47,197 nucleotides of DNA from Arenibacter latericius DSM 15913 (GCF_000424985.1 NZ_AUKX01000040.1:1-47197), one strand, 5' to 3'. Shown: positions 8,449 to 16,796, counted from the first letter of the stretch. Numbers and translations: made by a program. Notes: generated by a model not told the origin, from the sequence alone.

Positions 8449-9417
8449 TTAATACCCTACTTTAGTTCTAACGCGTTCTAAAACCTCATCGGCAACCACT
8501 CTCGCCTTTTCAGCTCCTATTTCTAGAGCCGAATCTAGTTCATCTAAGTGATTCATATAGTAATCGAACTTTTCACGAGCTTCTCCAAATCGGTCCAATA
8601 TAACTTCGTAAAGCGCCTGTTTAGCATGTCCGTACCCGTAATTCCCTCTAAGGTAATTTTCTCGCATTTCTGCCACTTGATCCTCAGACGCTAATATTTT
8701 ATAAAGAGCAAACACATTGTCGGTATCCGGATCTTTGGGATCTTCCATAGGCGTACTGTCTGTTTGGATTCCCATGATCTGCTTTCTCAATTTTTTATCC
8801 GATTGAAAAAGACTTATTAAATTCCCTTTACTTTTACTCATCTTGGCTCCGTCTGTTCCAGGAATATACATAGTCTCTTCCTGCACCTTTCCTGTTGGCA
8901 AAACAAAGGTCTCTCCAAGTTGAGCGTGGAATCTTGAAGCTACATCACGTGTCATTTCCAAATGCTGCATTTGGTCTTTCCCTACCGGCACTATTTCGGC
9001 ATCATACAGTAAAATATCTGCTGCCATTAACATAGGGTAATAGAATAAACCGGCATTAACATCATCTAACCTATCAGCCTTATCTTTAAAAGAATGCGCC
9101 AAAGTAAGACGTTGATATGGGAAGAAACAACTTAGGTACCAAGCCAATTCCGTTGTTTGCGGAATAGCACTCTGGCGATAAAACACCGTTTTATCTATAT
9201 CTAACCCAAAAGCAAGCCAAGTAGCAGCCACTGCATAAGTGTTGTTACGCAATTCTTCACCATTTTTAATCTGGGTAAGCGAGTGCATATCAGCAATAAA
9301 AAGAAAAGATTCGTTCTTAGGGTCGTTTGCCATATTTATGGCTGGGATAATTGCCCCAAGTATATTTCCCAAATGTGGGATTCCCGTACTTTGAATTCCT
9401 GTTAATATTCTTGCCAT
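8449..9417 (-). CDS. trpS: Tryptophan--tRNA ligase
   Basis: A 322-residue class I aminoacyl-tRNA synthetase that charges tRNA-Trp with ATP and tryptophan. The HIGH-like motif reads GIPHLGNILGA (about 12-22) and the KMSKS loop is intact in AKMSKSKGN (about 193-201). The signature GKDQMQHLEMTRDVA (about 148-162) contacts tryptophan and tRNA. Length is normal for the bacterial enzyme. Its promoter lies at 9439-9446. It is transcribed alone, convergent with dprA and divergent from the acyltransferase gene. Confidence 0.97.
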   Translation of the reverse strand: MARILTGIQSTGIPHLGNILGAIIPAINMANDPKNESFLFIADMHSLTQIKNGEELRNNTYAVAATWLAFGLDIDKTVFYRQSAIPQTTELAWYLSCFFPYQRLTLAHSFKDKADRLDDVNAGLFYYPMLMAADILLYDAEIVPVGKDQMQHLEMTRDVASRFHAQLGETFVLPTGKVQEETMYIPGTDGAKMSKSKGNLISLFQSDKKLRKQIMGIQTDSTPMEDPKDPDTDNVFALYKILASEDQVAEMRENYLRGNYGYGHAKQALYEVILDRFGEAREKFDYYMNHLDELDSALEIGAEKARVVADEVLERVRTKVGY

Positions 9418-9438
9418 GACATTATTTTCAAAAGACTA

Positions 9439-9446
9439 CAAAGGTA
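9439..9446 (-). promoter_or_regulatory. -7 promoter element of trpS
   Basis: The minus strand reads TACCTTTG, a perfect TAnnTTTG, 22 nt upstream of the trpS ATG (9417). It lies within the stretch that an overlong annotation of the divergent acyltransferase would call coding, which argues for the later start of that gene at 9491. Confidence 0.55.
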
Positions 9447-9490
9447 AAAGAAATACTAAAAAGGAACTTATAATTATTATTTTTGATTTT

Positions 9491-10240
9491 ATGATTTCAA
9501 TACTCAAGAAAATAGGCCATACACTATACCGTATATGGTTTTATATTTTAGTAGCATTACCTATTTTGCTAATGCTACCCTTACTGATCCTCTTTACCAT
9601 GTCCGAAAAAACTTACGCACAGTTTTTTTGGTTGGCTAGGAACATTTGGGCGAATTGTATCCTCTACGGCATGGGGTGCTTTCCCAAAATTAAGAGGGAG
9701 CAACAGTTAGTAAAAGGGGAAAGTTATATGTTAGTAGCCAACCACACTAGCATGCTAGATATTATGCTGATGTTAAAAGTAAGCAAAAACCCCTTTGTTT
9801 TTATTGGGAAAAAAGAGCTCGTTAAGATTCCACTTTTTGGCTTCTTCTACAAAAGGGTGTGCATCATGGTAGACCGCGAAAGCTCTAAGAGTAGAACAGC
9901 AGTCTACAGAAGAGCACAAAGGAGATTGAACCAAGGTTTAAGTATTTGTATTTTTCCAGAAGGCGGCGTACCAGAAGAAGAAATTGTATTAGACCATTTT
10001 AAGGACGGTGCTTTTAAAATGGCTATCGCCCATGGAATACCCATTGTCCCAATTACTTTTTGCGACAACAAAAAACGATTCTCTTTTACTTTTTTTAGCG
10101 GAAGTCCCGGAAGAATACGCGCAAGAGTTCATCGGTTTTTTAATACAGATCCATTAAGCGCAGAAGAGAAGAACGAATTAAAAGAAAAGGTAAGATCCGT
10201 AATCTTGAAAGAATTAGAAGCCAATTGCCGGGAACAATAA
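9491..10240 (+). CDS. 1-acyl-sn-glycerol-3-phosphate acyltransferase family protein
   Basis: A PlsC-type acyltransferase of about 249 residues, which adds the second acyl chain to lysophosphatidic acid at the inner membrane. Two hydrophobic stretches lie near the N-terminus (about 10-45). The catalytic NHxxxxD motif is NHTSMLDIML (about 85-94) and the phosphate-binding motif is FPEGGVPEEE (about 155-164), followed by PIVPITF. I choose the ATG at 9491 (MISILKKIG). The frame runs back to an ATG at 9416, but that overlaps the trpS start codon, crosses the trpS promoter and adds 25 residues of low-complexity sequence. Ornithine-lipid or other lysolipid specificity cannot be excluded. Confidence 0.88.
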   Translation: MISILKKIGHTLYRIWFYILVALPILLMLPLLILFTMSEKTYAQFFWLARNIWANCILYGMGCFPKIKREQQLVKGESYMLVANHTSMLDIMLMLKVSKNPFVFIGKKELVKIPLFGFFYKRVCIMVDRESSKSRTAVYRRAQRRLNQGLSICIFPEGGVPEEEIVLDHFKDGAFKMAIAHGIPIVPITFCDNKKRFSFTFFSGSPGRIRARVHRFFNTDPLSAEEKNELKEKVRSVILKELEANCREQ

Positions 10241-10282
10241 AATTTCACTTCCAGACCCACCCACAACTAAGACAAGCGGTTA

Positions 10283-11737
10283 TTAGAACTTAAAACTAAA
10301 ACCACTATACACCCCAACAGAGTAAGGGTTAAAACTCCCAGAAGTATCATTAAAGGTATTCAGCTGATATTTAAACACTGGCTCTACATTTAGCCTTAGA
10401 TTATCATTAAACTGATAATTAAGACCAAGTCCAATATTTGTACTAAAATTCACCGAATTAATATTATTAGCTTCTCCCAATTCTGTAGTCTGCCCGCTAG
10501 ATTGCAAAACCACCACGTTATCCGTCAGAAAAAGCGAACTTAATCCACCTATAAGGTTTACTCCAAATTTACTATCCAATACAGCATAATTTACTTCTAG
10601 GGGGACTTCTAAATACCCAATCTGCTGCCCCATTGTTCCCATACGAGTAGGGCTCTTCCCGGTAAAATCTAGAGCAACCTGCACATCAGAAGGGGGAAGT
10701 CCTAATGGCCTGCTAGTCTCTCTAAGAACAATAGACTGAGCGGTATTATTATAATTAATATTCTTTAACTGGGCCTGGGCAGGGGCTTGGAAAGATGAAG
10801 AGAAAGACACATCATTAGTATTATATCCAAAATCTACCTTATGAACTCCGGTTCGTATACTAACTTTCTTAGAAACCTCATAAGCCACATTAACCCCATA
10901 GCTTAGCGTAACATTCCCAGTTTTGGTATTGGAGGCCAAAATAGAATTTATAGGAGACCCTCCACCTATACCATTAAAATAAACAGGAGCCACACTTGGC
11001 CCAGCAGACCATTTCCCTCCTTTTGAAGTCGCAACTGCAATATCCTCTTCTCGTTTTTCTATCTCGTCGAAAATTGACTTTTTCTTAGGGTCTGTTTCCT
11101 CTAATGACGCCTCTGTATTTTCGACTAATTTATTTTCTCCTTTTTTGCTAAAAGTATCCCCATTTACCAACTGATGATCATCTGGGCTCTTATTTTCTTC
11201 TAATGCAGGACCACCCTCTAAAACAGGATTTATTATATCTTTTATTTCACTTCCACCATCAGCAACGCCTATAGCTTTAACCTTTTTGCTAACCTGATAC
11301 TTTAAATCAGCCTCTTCTTTATCCGAAACCGATGCAGTTGTAACAGCATTATCTTTTTGCTTGGCCCCCACATTTGCTACAGCATCAGTTTCAGGTTCTA
11401 CTTTTTCATCCTGCACGGTAGTTAAAGAGGGAGCCTCCTTAATGGATTCCTCTATAATAGAATGCTTTTCATTATTAACATCCTTTTCTACTCTATTTTC
11501 TACATCCGTAATAATTGGTTCTACACTAGTTGTATCTGAAAATGGATTAACTACCAAGAATAAAAAGGTCAAGACTGCCGCTACCCCACCAAGCTTCCAC
11601 CAGAGCGGTATAACCCTTCTAGACTTACCTTTCTTGTCCAAGGAAGCTTCTATGGAGCTCCAGACTTTACTGTCTGGAGTCTCCTGAAAGTCGGCCAACT
11701 TTTCTTGAAATAATTTATCTAATTTATTTTCACTCAT
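10283..11737 (-). CDS. Anti-sigma-like transmembrane protein with C-terminal outer-membrane beta-barrel
   Basis: A 484-residue protein of unusual layout. Residues 1-42 are charged and cytoplasmic-looking (DKLFQEKLADFQETPDSKVW, a pattern common at the N-terminus of Bacteroidota anti-sigma factors). One membrane span lies at about 46-64 (LWWKLGGVAAVLTFLFLVV). A low-complexity Glu/Lys/Val linker (about 70-235) follows, and then a segment like an OmpA/porin-type barrel (about 240-484) with alternating strands and a terminal aromatic (GVYSGFSFKF). It lies 38 bp after the ECF sigma gene on the same strand, which fits a sigma regulator. If both readings hold, one chain touches the cytoplasm and the outer membrane. 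Exact function unproven. Confidence 0.78.
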   Translation of the reverse strand: MSENKLDKLFQEKLADFQETPDSKVWSSIEASLDKKGKSRRVIPLWWKLGGVAAVLTFLFLVVNPFSDTTSVEPIITDVENRVEKDVNNEKHSIIEESIKEAPSLTTVQDEKVEPETDAVANVGAKQKDNAVTTASVSDKEEADLKYQVSKKVKAIGVADGGSEIKDIINPVLEGGPALEENKSPDDHQLVNGDTFSKKGENKLVENTEASLEETDPKKKSIFDEIEKREEDIAVATSKGGKWSAGPSVAPVYFNGIGGGSPINSILASNTKTGNVTLSYGVNVAYEVSKKVSIRTGVHKVDFGYNTNDVSFSSSFQAPAQAQLKNINYNNTAQSIVLRETSRPLGLPPSDVQVALDFTGKSPTRMGTMGQQIGYLEVPLEVNYAVLDSKFGVNLIGGLSSLFLTDNVVVLQSSGQTTELGEANNINSVNFSTNIGLGLNYQFNDNLRLNVEPVFKYQLNTFNDTSGSFNPYSVGVYSGFSFKF

Positions 11738-11775
11738 TTTTGTACACTTGGATAGCTAAAATTACTTGTTGTAGA

Positions 11776-12318
11776 TTACCCCTCTACCCCAACCTTAGCT
11801 TTGTTCGCTTCTAGTTTTTCTTTCAGTATTTTCCTGGCCCTAGCCAAATTAGATTTTGAGGTTCCTTCAGAGGTTCCTAGCATTTCACTGATCTCTTTAT
11901 GACTATACCCGTCTAATACATACAAATTAAAAGTTAGTCGATATTTATCAGGCAGTTCTTGGATATATCTCAATAACACTTGAAGGCTCACATCATCATA
12001 GACTGTTTCTTCTTCAACCTCCTCCTCAATATTCTCGGATACCAAGGACAAATTTTGTTGCTTCCTATATTTCTGCAATACTGTATTTATGGTAATCCGC
12101 TTCATCCACCCTTCAAAAGACCCATGATGCTTAAACTGATCAATCTTACTAAAAATTGTCATAAAGCTATCATGCAGGCTATCTTCGGCCTCCGTTTTAT
12201 TGCGTGAGTATTTGAGACAAATACCGAACAGTATACGGGAATAATCCTTGTATATCTGTTCTTGCGCTTGTCTACTCCCCTTTTTACAATTATTGATGAG
12301 CTCAATTAAATTACTCAA
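11776..12318 (-). CDS. ECF-type RNA polymerase sigma factor
   Basis: A 180-residue sigma-70 family protein with region 2 (about 22-90, including EAEDSLHDSFMTIFSKIDQF and GWMKRITINTVLQKYRK) and region 4 (about 115-170, LPDKYRLTFNLYVLDGYSHK then EISEMLGTSEGTSKSNLARA as the helix-turn-helix). Regions 1 and 3 are missing, as in ECF sigmas. It is preceded by a lipoprotein gene (22 bp gap) and followed by the membrane/barrel protein that probably controls it. Target promoters are unknown; autoregulation would be usual. Confidence 0.93.
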   Translation of the reverse strand: MSNLIELINNCKKGSRQAQEQIYKDYSRILFGICLKYSRNKTEAEDSLHDSFMTIFSKIDQFKHHGSFEGWMKRITINTVLQKYRKQQNLSLVSENIEEEVEEETVYDDVSLQVLLRYIQELPDKYRLTFNLYVLDGYSHKEISEMLGTSEGTSKSNLARARKILKEKLEANKAKVGVEG

Positions 12319-12339
12319 AATACAATGTGGGTTAAGCTA

Positions 12340-12783
12340 CTATTCCTTATTCTGGTCCGAGCTCTCCGAACCTACGGGGACTGTGAATTCTAAGTACTCT
12401 GAATCTCCATTCTCATCCTCCCCTGTCCAAAATTTAAACAAATAAGGTTGATTGTACAACACTTCAAATTTAAAAGATGTGGTTACCTCCTCCAACTTTT
12501 CTATACACTGAACATTATCATCTTCTATTACCGTACCTACAGCTACCACTTTACGGGTAGTAAGATCATCCTTAACCACATCAAAACCTTCAAAATAAGT
12601 ACAGTTATCTGGCCTTACATAAGTGACTTTTATCTTATAGATATTACCATATTCGAATGTTTCTGGCATTTCTACTGATTTAACTTCTAAGGCTTTAAAA
12701 TAGTAGTTAACACCATCATCATCCGAGCAGGATGTCAATACTGAAGATATAACTACAACCAGCAAAAAGAGTGTTCTTTTCAT
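12340..12783 (-). CDS. Small lipoprotein, first gene of the sigma-factor operon
   Basis: A 147-residue predicted lipoprotein: hydrophobic start (MKRTLFLLVVVISSV) and lipobox LTSC with Cys at about residue 19, followed by SDDDG, whose acidic residues are common in surface or outer-membrane lipoproteins of Bacteroidota. The rest is beta-rich, with two Cys (about 87 and 118 region: CTYFEGF and NVQCIEK). I do not recognise the family. It lies 22 bp upstream of the ECF sigma gene, so it may be part of the signal-sensing branch. No TAnnTTTG box is seen upstream. Confidence 0.8.
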   Translation of the reverse strand: MKRTLFLLVVVISSVLTSCSDDDGVNYYFKALEVKSVEMPETFEYGNIYKIKVTYVRPDNCTYFEGFDVVKDDLTTRKVVAVGTVIEDDNVQCIEKLEEVTTSFKFEVLYNQPYLFKFWTGEDENGDSEYLEFTVPVGSESSDQNKE

Positions 12784-12943
12784 GTCTTATTACATTTACT
12801 ATAAAAATTAATTAATGAAAACCTACAGTTATATTTTAGGACTAAAAACGAAGCTCTTAGTTTAATTTAACTTTTGGCTTAAAAGCAATTCCTTTTTATT
12901 AGTAGATGATATTTAAAACAAAGGTTGCGTGTAGGGTAAAAAA

Positions 12944-12966
12944 AAATCCCGAATAAATCGGGATTT
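12944..12966 (-). terminator. recA terminator
   Basis: AAATCCCGA (12944-12952) pairs perfectly with TCGGGATTT (12958-12966) around an ATAAA loop. On the minus strand the stem is followed by a run of U from the A tract at 12938-12946. It lies 12 bp past the recA stop. Confidence 0.85.
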
Positions 12967-12977
12967 ACTATTTGTAT

Positions 12978-13985
12978 TTATGATTTCACTGTTTTGATGG
13001 CTTCTAATATCTTACCTTCAAGCTCTTCCAGTAACTCTGGATTGTCTAGCAGCAGCTTTTTAACGGCATCTCTACCTTGCCCCAATTTGGTATCACCATA
13101 ACTAAACCAGGATCCACTCTTCTTAACGATTTCAAACTCAACTCCTAAATCGATTATTTCTCCAACTTTAGAAATGCCTTCGCCATACATAATATCAAAC
13201 TCGGCAGTTTTAAATGGTGGTGCTACTTTATTCTTTACCACTTTAACTCTCGTCTTATTTCCTTGCACCTCACCATCGGTATCTTTAATTTGCGTAGACC
13301 TTCTAATATCTAAACGTACCGAAGCATAAAACTTAAGGGCATTTCCACCGGTAGTAGTTTCGGGGTTACCAAACATTACTCCAATTTTCTCCCTTAGCTG
13401 GTTAATAAAAATAACGGTACAATTGGTCTTACTAATAGATCCTGTTAACTTTCTTAGAGCCTGTGACATTAAACGTGCATGAAGTCCCATTTTAGAATCT
13501 CCCATCTCACCTTCTATCTCACTCTTAGGTGTCAATGCCGCAACGGAGTCGACCACCACAATATCAATAGCACCAGATCTAATTAGGTTATCGGCAATTT
13601 CTAAAGCTTGCTCTCCATGGTCTGGTTGAGAAATAATTAAATTGTCTATATCAACTCCCAGTTTCTGCGCATAAAAACGGTCAAACGCATGCTCCGCATC
13701 AATAAAGGCTGCAATTCCGCCATTCCTTTGTGCTTCTGCCATAGCATGAAGAGTAAGAGTGGTCTTACCAGAAGATTCCGGCCCGTATATTTCAATAACT
13801 CTTCCTCGCGGATATCCGCCCACACCAAGTGCAACATCTAATCCTAAAGAACCGGAAGATATAACTTCAACATCTTGTGCTACGCTATCCCCCATCTTCA
13901 TTACGGCACCTTTACCGTACGTTTTATCTAATTTATCTAGGGTAAGTTTTAATGCTTTTAATTTTGCTTCTTTTTCAGAACTCAT
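12978..13985 (-). CDS. recA: Recombinase RecA
   Basis: A 335-residue RecA, the ATP-dependent strand-exchange protein of homologous recombination. Walker A is [10 protein letters not shown] (about 67-76), Walker B is in [14 protein letters not shown] (about 140), loop L1 follows, and the [20 protein letters not shown] region (about 193-212) carries the L2/DNA-binding segment. The C-terminus is short, as in Bacteroidota. I choose the ATG at 13985 (MSSEKEAK), the start usual in flavobacterial RecA; another ATG two codons upstream (13991) is possible. I see no LexA-type palindrome upstream. Confidence 0.98.
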   Translation of the reverse strand: MSSEKEAKLKALKLTLDKLDKTYGKGAVMKMGDSVAQDVEVISSGSLGLDVALGVGGYPRGRVIEIYGPESSGKTTLTLHAMAEAQRNGGIAAFIDAEHAFDRFYAQKLGVDIDNLIISQPDHGEQALEIADNLIRSGAIDIVVVDSVAALTPKSEIEGEMGDSKMGLHARLMSQALRKLTGSISKTNCTVIFINQLREKIGVMFGNPETTTGGNALKFYASVRLDIRRSTQIKDTDGEVQGNKTRVKVVKNKVAPPFKTAEFDIMYGEGISKVGEIIDLGVEFEIVKKSGSWFSYGDTKLGQGRDAVKKLLLDNPELLEELEGKILEAIKTVKS

Positions 13986-14119
13986 TTTCATATCGTATTA
14001 AGGATGCTAAAATACCATTTCTTTTTGCATAAAACCATCTAAAACGAGGATTTTCTATGTCGCGTTTTTTAGCAAAATAGTCAGCACAGACTTTTCTCCA
14101 CTAAGCGCTACGCATTTCG

Positions 14120-14349
14120 CAAAAGGTTGTAATATAGACCATTCCCTTAAAAACTTTTATTTTTTTTAAAATCTACGCAACCTTTTTTAAAGTATACCAT
14201 CTAAACAATAACTAACTCAAATTAGATTACTTATTGTTTTTGGTAGAACAATAAGGGTTGTGGGTCAATACTGAATTTTAAGTCTATGAAAAAGAGTATT
14301 GGTATTGACCAAAATTAAGGGGTCTTGAAGTTTCGAGCCCCTTTTTTTT
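14120..14349 (+). ncRNA. Candidate structured non-coding RNA with its own terminator
   Basis: Between recA and trhO lies a dense set of complementary segments. AGACC plus CCTTAA (14136-14150, with a 4-nt bulge) pairs with TTAAGGGGTCT (14315-14325), closing a domain of 190 nt. Inside, a long hairpin (14178-14260) is built from CAACCTTT/AAGGGTTG, TACCA/TGGTA and AAACAATAA/TTATTGTTT. Next comes GGTCAATAC (14263-14271) with GTATTGACC (14302-14310). AAAAGGTTG (14121-14129) can compete with the hairpin base by pairing with 14178-14186. The segment ends in an intrinsic terminator with eight T. Because trhO has its own -7 box after that terminator, this looks like a separate transcript. A 6S-like RNA or a riboregulator are both possible. 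No clear promoter was found, and the 5' end is a guess. Confidence 0.45.
14317..14349 (+). terminator. Rho-independent terminator upstream of trhO
   Basis: AAGGGG then CTTGA (14317-14328, T14323 bulged) pairs with TCGAGCCCCTT (14333-14343) around an AGTT loop. It runs into eight T (14342-14349). The T tract gives + orientation. Its left arm can alternatively pair with 14136-14150. Confidence 0.8.
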
Positions 14350-14416
14350 GTACCCTTAATACTGCTTCTACTCCTTAAAAACTCCCTAATAATTTTCAAA
14401 CCCGCATTGGATATAG

Positions 14417-14424
14417 TAAATTTG
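14417..14424 (+). promoter_or_regulatory. -7 promoter element of trhO
   Basis: TAAATTTG is a perfect TAnnTTTG, 40 nt before the trhO ATG and 67 nt past the terminator. A TTTT (14393-14396) lies at the -33 spacing of 20 nt instead of TTTG. Confidence 0.6.
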
Positions 14425-14464
14425 CACCTTTAATAACTACTTTAACTTAAAATATTAGTATAGC

Positions 14465-15496
14465 ATGCAACTGTACAATACCTTAAGTGCAAAGGAAAGA
14501 GCGGCTCTTATAGAAGAGGCTGGTCAAGAACGCTTGACAATTTCTTTCTACAAATATGCACACATTGGCAACCCGTCAATTTTTCGAAATCATTTATTTA
14601 TCCATTGGAACGAATTAGATGTTCTAGGCCGTATTTACGTTGCCCATGAAGGAATTAATGCCCAACTATCTATTCCGGCAGAAAATTTTGCGGCTTTCAA
14701 ATCCCATCTAGACAGTATTGTATTCCTAGAGAACGTACGTCTAAATATCGCCATTGAACAAGACAACCTATCGTTTTTAAAACTGAAAGTAAAGGTTAGA
14801 AAGAAAATATTGGCAGATGGTTTAAACGATGCCACTTTTGACGTTACCAATAAGGGCGTTCATGTAAACGCAGAAACCTTCAATAAACTTATTGAGGACC
14901 CAGATACCATTCTGGTAGATATGCGTAACCATTACGAAAGTGAAATTGGACATTTTAAAAATGCTTTAACTCCAGATGTAGATACTTTCAGAGATTCATT
15001 AGATATAATTGAGAAAGATTTAGTCGACCATAAGGAAGATAAAAAGCTAGTAATGTATTGCACCGGAGGGATTCGATGTGAAAAAGCAAGCGCCTATTAC
15101 AAACACAAAGGTTTTAAACAGGTCTATCAGCTAGAAGGAGGCATAATAGAATACACCCGACAAGTAAACGATAACAACTTGGAAAACAAGTTTTTAGGGA
15201 AGAATTTTGTTTTCGACCACAGACGTGGGGAACGTATTACAGACCATGTTATCGCTAATTGTCATCAATGTGGAAACCCATGTGATGTACATGTGAATTG
15301 TGCCAATGAAGCCTGTCACCTCCTATTTATCCAGTGCGATTCTTGCGCAGAAAAAATGGATCAATGCTGTTCCAATGAGTGTAAAGAGATAAACGCCCTA
15401 CCTTACGAAGAGCAAAAAAAACTAAGACGAGGAAAGGTTGTCAGCAATAAAATCTTCAAAAAAGGAAGATCAGAGGTACTCGCCTATAAGAAGTAG
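14465..15496 (+). CDS. trhO: tRNA uridine(34) hydroxylase, rhodanese family
   Basis: A 343-residue member of the YceA/TrhO (UPF0176) family, which hydroxylates uridine 34 of certain tRNAs to 5-hydroxyuridine using oxygen. The N-terminal ferredoxin-like domain (about 25-120) is followed by a rhodanese domain (about 140-240) whose active-site loop is CTGGIRCEKA (Cys at about 199). A C-terminal Cys-rich tail (about 265-310) has repeated CxxC pairs such as CHQCGNPCD and CDSCAEKM that could bind zinc. Bacteroidota members are usually of this length. It has its own promoter at 14417. Confidence 0.93.
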   Translation: MQLYNTLSAKERAALIEEAGQERLTISFYKYAHIGNPSIFRNHLFIHWNELDVLGRIYVAHEGINAQLSIPAENFAAFKSHLDSIVFLENVRLNIAIEQDNLSFLKLKVKVRKKILADGLNDATFDVTNKGVHVNAETFNKLIEDPDTILVDMRNHYESEIGHFKNALTPDVDTFRDSLDIIEKDLVDHKEDKKLVMYCTGGIRCEKASAYYKHKGFKQVYQLEGGIIEYTRQVNDNNLENKFLGKNFVFDHRRGERITDHVIANCHQCGNPCDVHVNCANEACHLLFIQCDSCAEKMDQCCSNECKEINALPYEEQKKLRRGKVVSNKIFKKGRSEVLAYKK

Positions 15497-15548
15497 GTAC
15501 TATTTGCATCATGACACGCTGTTTCTTTTCATCGCTTAAAAAAAACAC

Positions 15549-15556
15549 TATCTTTA
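15549..15556 (+). promoter_or_regulatory. Probable -7 element of the ricT-gldH-PBP operon
   Basis: TATCTTTA matches TAnnTTTG except for the last base and is followed by C, as in many flavobacterial promoters. Transcription would start near 15563 and give a 64-nt leader containing the hairpin at 15582-15612. Confidence 0.4.
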
Positions 15557-15581
15557 CGGTTGATAAAAATTATGAACCTTT

Positions 15582-15612
15582 TTCGGCGAAAACAACACAT
15601 GTTTTCGCCGAA
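15582..15612 (+). promoter_or_regulatory. Perfect 12-bp inverted repeat in the ricT leader
   Basis: TTCGGCGAAAAC (15582-15593) and GTTTTCGCCGAA (15601-15612) are exact complements around a 7-nt loop (AACACAT). The repeat ends 14 nt before the ricT ATG. It has no T tract, so it is not a simple terminator. It could be a protein-binding operator, or an mRNA hairpin that controls stability or translation. Confidence 0.65.
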
Positions 15613-15626
15613 CCAACATATTAATT

Positions 15627-16796
15627 ATGGGTTGTAGCAGTTGTTCAACCGGTAAGGACGGACAGCCAAAAGGATGCAAGAACAATGGGACTTGTGGCAC
15701 TGATGGCTGTAATAAATTGACGGTATTTGATTGGCTTTCCAACATGTCGCTTCCAAATGGGCAAAAACCATTTGATTGCGTGGAAGTCCGCTTTAAAAAT
15801 AGTAGAAAAGAATTCTTTAGAAATTCCAAAAACCTTTCACTTTCCATCGGAGACGTGGTAGCCACACAGGCCACTTCTGGTCATGATGTAGGCATGGTTA
15901 CCCTTACCGGAGAATTGGTACGGGTACAGATGAAAAAGAAGAAAGAGGATTACAATAACCCTCAACTTCCCGTTATTTACCGAAAGGCCTCACAGAAGGA
16001 TATTGATAAATGGCAGAAATGCAGGGACCGGGAAGAGGAAATAAAAAAGAGAGCTCGGGAAATTGCCATTATACTAAAACTCCAAATGAAAATTTCCGAT
16101 GTGGAATTTCAAGGAGATGGCTCTAAAGCTACCTTTTATTATACCGCGGAAGACAGAGTAGATTTTAGGCAGTTGATAAAGGATATGGCCAAGGCTTTTG
16201 GGATCCGTATAGAGATGAGACAGATTGGATACAGGCAAGAGGCGCAACGTTTAGGAGGAATTGGGTCTTGCGGCAGGGAGCTATGCTGCTCTACCTGGTT
16301 AACAGATTTCAGATCTGTTAGCACCTCTGCAGCACGTTACCAGCAACTTTCCCTAAATCCGCAAAAACTAGCCGGCCAATGCGGAAAATTAAAGTGCTGC
16401 CTTAATTACGAATTAGACGTATACCTAGACGCCTTAAAAGATTTTCCTAGTCAGGACACCAAGCTTTTTACCACAAAAGGAATGGCCTTTTGTCAAAAAA
16501 TAGATATTTTTAAAGGATCCCTATGGTTTTCTTATAAAGATCAACCTGCTAATTGGCATGAACTTACCAAAGAACAGGTAATAAATATCCAAGAAAAGAA
16601 TAAGAAAAAGGAAAAGGTAGCTAGCTTAGAGGAATATGCTGTAGAAAATGTAGAAGAGCTAGAAAAGGTGTTCGAAAATGCAGTAGGACAAGATAGTCTT
16701 ACCCGCTTTGACACTCCAAAAAGGACAAGGAACAAAAAAAGGAGCAAGAAAAGAAGAAAACCAGCTCCCAAAAAAAGACCTTCCAAGAATGCTTAG
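15627..16796 (+). CDS. ricT: RicT/PSP1-domain protein (YaaT-like)
   Basis: A 389-residue PSP1-domain protein. In Bacillus, RicT/YaaT is part of the Ric complex that carries Fe-S clusters and helps RNase Y mature mRNAs. Visible features are a Cys-rich N-terminus (MGCSSCSTGK...CKNNGTCGTDGCNKL, residues 1-31), the PSP1 core (about 40-270) with GSCGRELCCSTWL (about 210-222) and GQCGKLKCCLNYE (about 250-262), and a strongly basic Lys/Arg tail (about 365-389) that could bind RNA. The N-terminal Cys cluster is an extension relative to the Bacillus protein. Its last codons overlap the gldH start by 8 bp. Partners RicA and RicF are not encoded here, so the role in Bacteroidota is inferred. Confidence 0.88.
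   Translation: MGCSSCSTGKDGQPKGCKNNGTCGTDGCNKLTVFDWLSNMSLPNGQKPFDCVEVRFKNSRKEFFRNSKNLSLSIGDVVATQATSGHDVGMVTLTGELVRVQMKKKKEDYNNPQLPVIYRKASQKDIDKWQKCRDREEEIKKRAREIAIILKLQMKISDVEFQGDGSKATFYYTAEDRVDFRQLIKDMAKAFGIRIEMRQIGYRQEAQRLGGIGSCGRELCCSTWLTDFRSVSTSAARYQQLSLNPQKLAGQCGKLKCCLNYELDVYLDALKDFPSQDTKLFTTKGMAFCQKIDIFKGSLWFSYKDQPANWHELTKEQVINIQEKNKKKEKVASLEEYAVENVEELEKVFENAVGQDSLTRFDTPKRTRNKKRSKKRRKPAPKKRPSKNA

Noticed and set aside
9416-9490. Upstream ATG extension of the acyltransferase gene
   Set aside because: It overlaps the trpS start codon and crosses the trpS -7 box; the added residues are low complexity and not family-like.
11361-11687. 108-residue + strand frame inside the anti-sigma-like gene
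   Set aside because: Antisense shadow over the low-complexity linker; Ser/Thr-rich by mirror of the Glu/Lys codons.
13986-14119. SOS (LexA) box upstream of recA
   Set aside because: No convincing palindrome or known LexA motif is visible.
16708-16788. Upstream ATG extension of gldH
   Set aside because: It lies inside ricT in another frame and would bury the lipoprotein signal peptide.
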